8,909 nt of DNA from an uncultured Clostridium sp. (lineage in GTDB: Bacteria; Bacillota; Clostridia; Peptostreptococcales; Peptostreptococcaceae), in contig USRS01000092.1 in assembly GCA_900557165.1 (NCBI GenBank), positions 1-8,909 of the forward strand, given 5' to 3'. Below, one piece after another: positions 5,874-8,909 of this stretch; the first letter of the stretch is position 1, and each line of letters starts with the position of its first letter. The notes beneath the pieces are model-generated. The model was not told where the DNA came from. It did not search any database and was given only the letters and a program-made list of their open reading frames with translations. The translations under genes were made by a program, and so were the position numbers.

Positions 5874-8624
5874 TTATATTATTTTTCTCACCATTCTCAA
5901 AATAAATTTAACTATTTCATTTAACACAAGAACCATAGAAGATAAAAGCAATATTTTTATCCACATATCTATTCCTAATGCCACTGAATTGAAAAATGAC
6001 CTAAAAATTTGTGTAAGTAGTATTTGCACTATAGCTGTAATTAAAATTACTTCCAAAGCTAGTTTATTTTTAAAGAAATTTGTAATAATACTATTTAATC
6101 CAAATTCTCTACAATTAAAAGCATTGAATAAAGCTGTAAAAGCAAATAAACAAAATACAACTGTACTTTTTTCTTGTGGTGTAGCTTGTAATATATTATA
6201 GAATTCTTGCAAGCTTATTATACTAATTATAAGAAAAGCATTTATAGTTATATTTACTGCCATACTTCTAGCTATTATACCTGCCGTTCTTTTTATTGGT
6301 TTTCTTTTAAGTACATAATCTCTAACTGGTTCAAGCCCAAGAGCTAATGCAGGAGGACCATCCATTATAATATTGATAAACAAAAGTTGAATTGTTGTAA
6401 AAGGCATTTCTCTATTCATTATTTGAGACATTACGGCTATAACAAAGGCCACAATATTTATAGTTAGCTGAAATTGAATAAATCTTTGGAAATTTTCATA
6501 AATGCCTCTACCCCACTTTATACCATCTACTATTGTATTAAAACTATCATCAGTTAAAATAATATCTGATGCATTTTTTGATACTTCTGTTCCCGAAATT
6601 CCCATAGATATTCCCACATCTGCTTTACTAAGTGCCGGAGCATCGTTAATTCCATCACCAGTTACTGCAACAACTTCTGAATTTGATTGTAGAGCTTGTA
6701 CTATTCTCATCTTTGTTTCTGGTTTTGAACGAGCAACTATGGATATATCATTTATTTCTTCTCTAAGTTCTTCATCAGACAAAATATCTATATAAGTAGC
6801 TTCTACTGCTTTTTTATTTTCTTTTAATAATCCAAGTTCTTCTCCTATGGCTTTGGCTGTATTTATATTGTCTCCCGTTAGCATTTTCACTTTTACTCCA
6901 GCTTCATAAGCTATTTGAATAGATTCTTTTACACCTTCTCTTAAAGGATCTACAATACCTACAAATCCACTAAAAATTAAATCATTGCATTTATCGTATT
7001 TTTCTAAATCATTATTTATATCCAAATTTTCTTGAGCTGTAAGTGCCACTTCATCCATAATATTATCTATTTTTTTATAGGCAAAACCTAATGTTCTCAT
7101 AGCTTTAATCTGTAATTTTTCTATTTCACATAAAATTTCTTTCTTTACTGATTCGTTCATAAGTTTTATTTCTTTTCCTTTTTGTATATATACACATCTT
7201 TCTAATAATAATTCTGGTGCTCCCTTTATTAAAAGTATGTTACTATTGTCTTTTTCAATTAAAGAAGACATTCTTTTATTCTCTGAACTAAAGGGTATTT
7301 GAGATATAAGTTTTGTATTTTTTCTAAAATCAATATAATTTTTGTTATGATGATAAAGTAATAATGCACATTCTGTGGCACTTCCTATATATTTATATGT
7401 TTTTTCTTCTTTTTCTATATGAGATGTAGAATTTGCTAAACAGTTTTCTTCAAAGTAACTATTGCTATTATATTTATCATGGTCTATATAATTACCATCC
7501 ACATAAGCAACAGAAACTTTCATTTTATTTTGAGTTAATGTTCCTGTTTTATCAGAACAAATTACAGATACACAGCCAATTGTTTCACATGCTTCTTTTT
7601 TAGTTACTAAAGCATTTATTTTAGCCATTTTCTGCATTGTTATTGCTAAAGTTATATTTACCATAGTTGGCAATCCTTCTGGAACAGTAGCCACAATTAA
7701 AGCAATACAAACCATATAAGCATTTTTAGCAGGTGATAAAGATTGTAAAAATGGAATTAATCCTGATGTATCTACAATTATTACACCATATTTAGTCATT
7801 CTAATTGTCATAAATAAACATAATAAAAATGATACAACTCCTGATAATATGGCAATTTGGGCACCTAATTTACCCAATTTTATTTGCAAAGGAGTTGATA
7901 TATCTACTTCTCCTAAATTTTGTGCAATCTTGCCCATTTCTGTTTTATCTCCAATATTAGTTATGACCATTTTTCCCCTACCATAAGCTACAAATGTTCC
8001 TCCAAAGGCCATGTTAATTTGTTTTGATGGTATAACATCTTGTTCTATTATTTCAGTTTTCCCATATAAAACTTCCTTTTCTATTATTGCTTCAGCTTTT
8101 TTTAAAACATCATTTGACTCACCCGTAAGCATATCTTCTCTAATTTTTAAATTCATACTTTCTATAAGTCTTCCATCTGCTGGTATTAAGTCTCCACTTT
8201 CCATATATACAATATCTCCAGGTACTAAATTTTTCTTTTCAATTAAATCAACTTTTCCATTTCTAAGTACTTTAACCTCTATATTTTCCGTTAACTTTGA
8301 TAAAGCTTGAGCAGCCTTTTTTGATTTACTTTCTGTAATAATTCCTATGGAAAGTCCTAATAATATGGCCCCTAAAATTCCAAAAGCATCGTGAACTTCT
8401 CCTGCAAAAGCACTTACTACTGCTGCTGCCAACAAAATCAATATCATAGGTTCCATTACACTTTCAAATATTTTTTCTACTATAAACTTGTCCTCTTTAA
8501 TGGTAAACTCATTGTAGCCATATTTTTTTCTTCTCACTTCAATCTCTTCATTATTTAGACCATTATTTTCATCTGCCTTTAAATATTTTAAAGTTTCTTT
8601 AATAGATTTATTGTAATATATCAT
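5874..8624 (-). CDS. P-type Ca2+-transporting ATPase (P2 type, PMCA-like ion site)
   Basis: A 916-residue calcium-pumping P-type ATPase of the cytoplasmic membrane. In order: cation ATPase N-terminal region (1-55), first membrane hairpin (58-95), actuator domain with TGES at 167-170, membrane pair ending in PEGLP (315-319), phosphorylation site DKTGT with D358, nucleotide-binding KGAPE (467-471), TGDN (583-586), hinge GDGINDAP (656-663), and the C-terminal six-helix block (about 714-910). Ion-site residues are E316 in M4, N723 in M5, and N751 and D755 in M6. M6 reads NIIMDGPPALALGLEP: a Met where two-site SERCA pumps have Thr, as in plasma membrane (PMCA, P2B) pumps. M5 (FQLTINIVAFVIAV) is likewise PMCA-like. 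The ATG follows GAGGGGG (8631-8637). The gene stands alone, with the queuine operon promoter directly downstream and no clear terminator between. Transport of Mn2+ or another divalent ion cannot be excluded. Confidence 0.92.
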   Translation of the reverse strand: MIYYNKSIKETLKYLKADENNGLNNEEIEVRRKKYGYNEFTIKEDKFIVEKIFESVMEPMILILLAAAVVSAFAGEVHDAFGILGAILLGLSIGIITESKSKKAAQALSKLTENIEVKVLRNGKVDLIEKKNLVPGDIVYMESGDLIPADGRLIESMNLKIREDMLTGESNDVLKKAEAIIEKEVLYGKTEIIEQDVIPSKQINMAFGGTFVAYGRGKMVITNIGDKTEMGKIAQNLGEVDISTPLQIKLGKLGAQIAILSGVVSFLLCLFMTIRMTKYGVIIVDTSGLIPFLQSLSPAKNAYMVCIALIVATVPEGLPTMVNITLAITMQKMAKINALVTKKEACETIGCVSVICSDKTGTLTQNKMKVSVAYVDGNYIDHDKYNSNSYFEENCLANSTSHIEKEEKTYKYIGSATECALLLYHHNKNYIDFRKNTKLISQIPFSSENKRMSSLIEKDNSNILLIKGAPELLLERCVYIQKGKEIKLMNESVKKEILCEIEKLQIKAMRTLGFAYKKIDNIMDEVALTAQENLDINNDLEKYDKCNDLIFSGFVGIVDPLREGVKESIQIAYEAGVKVKMLTGDNINTAKAIGEELGLLKENKKAVEATYIDILSDEELREEINDISIVARSKPETKMRIVQALQSNSEVVAVTGDGINDAPALSKADVGISMGISGTEVSKNASDIILTDDSFNTIVDGIKWGRGIYENFQRFIQFQLTINIVAFVIAVMSQIMNREMPFTTIQLLFINIIMDGPPALALGLEPVRDYVLKRKPIKRTAGIIARSMAVNITINAFLIISIISLQEFYNILQATPQEKSTVVFCLFAFTALFNAFNCREFGLNSIITNFFKNKLALEVILITAIVQILLTQIFRSFFNSVALGIDMWIKILLLSSMVLVLNEIVKFILRMVRKII

Positions 8625-8647
8625 ATTTATCCCCCTCGTTAATTACC

Positions 8648-8675
8648 ATTATAACTTATATAATTTATATGGAAA
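8648..8675 (-). promoter_or_regulatory. Candidate promoter of the Ca2+ ATPase gene
   Basis: TATAAT (minus strand of 8648-8653) lies 23 nt before the ATG, with a weak -35 match TTTCCA 16 nt upstream (8670-8675). Only the -10 box is convincing. Confidence 0.3.
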
Positions 8676-8724
8676 TTTACTTTAATATATTCATGATAAA
8701 TCTTTATATTTATATTTTTGAACA

Positions 8725-8757
8725 AAAAAATAGCTAAGAAACTCTTAGCTATTTTTT
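8725..8757 (-). terminator. Perfect 15-bp terminator hairpin after cdd
   Basis: AAAAAATAGCTAAGA (8725-8739) and TCTTAGCTATTTTTT (8743-8757) are perfectly complementary with a 3-nt loop (AAC). The hairpin begins 1 nt after the cdd stop. In the minus direction it ends in a run of T, as an intrinsic terminator should; its symmetry would allow function both ways. Confidence 0.85.
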
Positions 8758-8758
8758 G

Positions 8759-8909
8759 CTATTCTAAATTTGATGGACCAAATCCCAGTGGCAATAATTC
8801 TTCTAATGTGTATTCTATATAATCAGAAAAATTATTTCTGTCTTTCGCTAAATATATTTTAAATTCTTTTGGATTACAAAACTCCATCATTACTTGTCTA
8901 CAAACACCA
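8759..8909 (-). CDS. cdd: Cytidine deaminase, C-terminal part (partial at window edge)
   Basis: The last 49 codons of a gene that continues beyond the right edge. The start GVCRQVMMEF is the zinc-site region of cytidine deaminases (usual form PCGxCRQ), with its Cys as one of the two zinc-binding cysteines of that motif. The end, YTLEELLPLGFGPSNLE, matches the conserved family C-terminus (LLP-x-GF-GP). The enzyme deaminates cytidine and deoxycytidine to uridine forms in pyrimidine salvage. In Clostridia cdd often lies with era and dgkA, but the upstream genes are not visible. It is the last gene of its transcript, since a strong terminator follows directly. The catalytic Glu-containing half is outside the window. 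Confidence 0.88.
   Translation of the reverse strand, partial: GVCRQVMMEFCNPKEFKIYLAKDRNNFSDYIEYTLEELLPLGFGPSNLE

Noticed and set aside
5989..6795. Plus-strand open frames at 5989-6201 and 6502-6795
   Set aside because: They lie antisense within the Ca2+ ATPase gene and show no ribosome binding site or recognisable domain; they mirror the ATPase codons.
8011..8310. Plus-strand open frame of 99 codons
   Set aside because: Antisense to the actuator domain of the Ca2+ ATPase, with Ser/Phe/Ile-rich composition typical of a mirrored AT-rich gene.
1..8909. CRISPR array, tRNA or rRNA genes
   Set aside because: No regularly spaced repeats were seen and no cloverleaf or rRNA-like GC-rich segment stands out on either strand by eye.

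Overview
The window is very AT-rich. Its genes have strong purine-rich ribosome binding sites (AGGGGG, GAGGGGG, GGGGGG), A/T-ending codons, short intergenic gaps and many stem-loop terminators. With the gene content (queuine salvage set, CmpB-type membrane protein, PMCA-like Ca2+ ATPase, aldo/keto reductase with a ferredoxin tail), this points to a low-GC anaerobic Firmicute, most likely Clostridium or a close relative. That assignment is inference; no marker gene is present.

Layout. Positions 1-217 (+) hold a fragment of a MATE efflux gene whose recognisable part stops near 178. Positions 189-761 (-) hold a decayed, unidentified protein gene with in-frame stops and frame changes. A hairpin at the junction (about 179-206) looks like its terminator. 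Positions 755-1879 (-) encode an aldo/keto reductase with two C-terminal [4Fe-4S] motifs. Positions 2102-2479 (+) encode an orphan phage-type VRR-NUC nuclease, separated by a bidirectional terminator (2486-2513) from the convergent CmpB-family membrane protein gene (2519-3289, -), which starts at TTG.

The centre of interest is 3446-5844 on the minus strand: a three-gene operon with near-abutting genes in the order queK-qrtT-queL. It encodes a nucleoside hydrolase, an ECF transporter S component and a small radical SAM protein. Together they match the queuine salvage route described for Clostridioides difficile: QueK releases queuine from queuosine, QrtT imports queuine, and QueL cleaves queuine to preQ1 for reuse by tRNA-guanine transglycosylase. 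The operon has a roughly 160-nt leader carrying a class I preQ1 riboswitch aptamer (5777-5810) that aligns without gaps to the Bacillus subtilis queC aptamer. The pathway product is therefore the likely ligand that shuts the operon down. The leader also shows a plausible translational switch: aptamer loop L1 can pair with a segment that would otherwise mask the queK ribosome binding site.

Upstream, 5874-8624 (-) encodes a P2-type calcium ATPase whose ion-site residues resemble PMCA (one-site) pumps. At the right edge, 8759-8909 (-) is the C-terminal part of cytidine deaminase, ended by a perfect 15-bp terminator hairpin. All genes except the MATE fragment and the VRR-NUC gene are on the minus strand.
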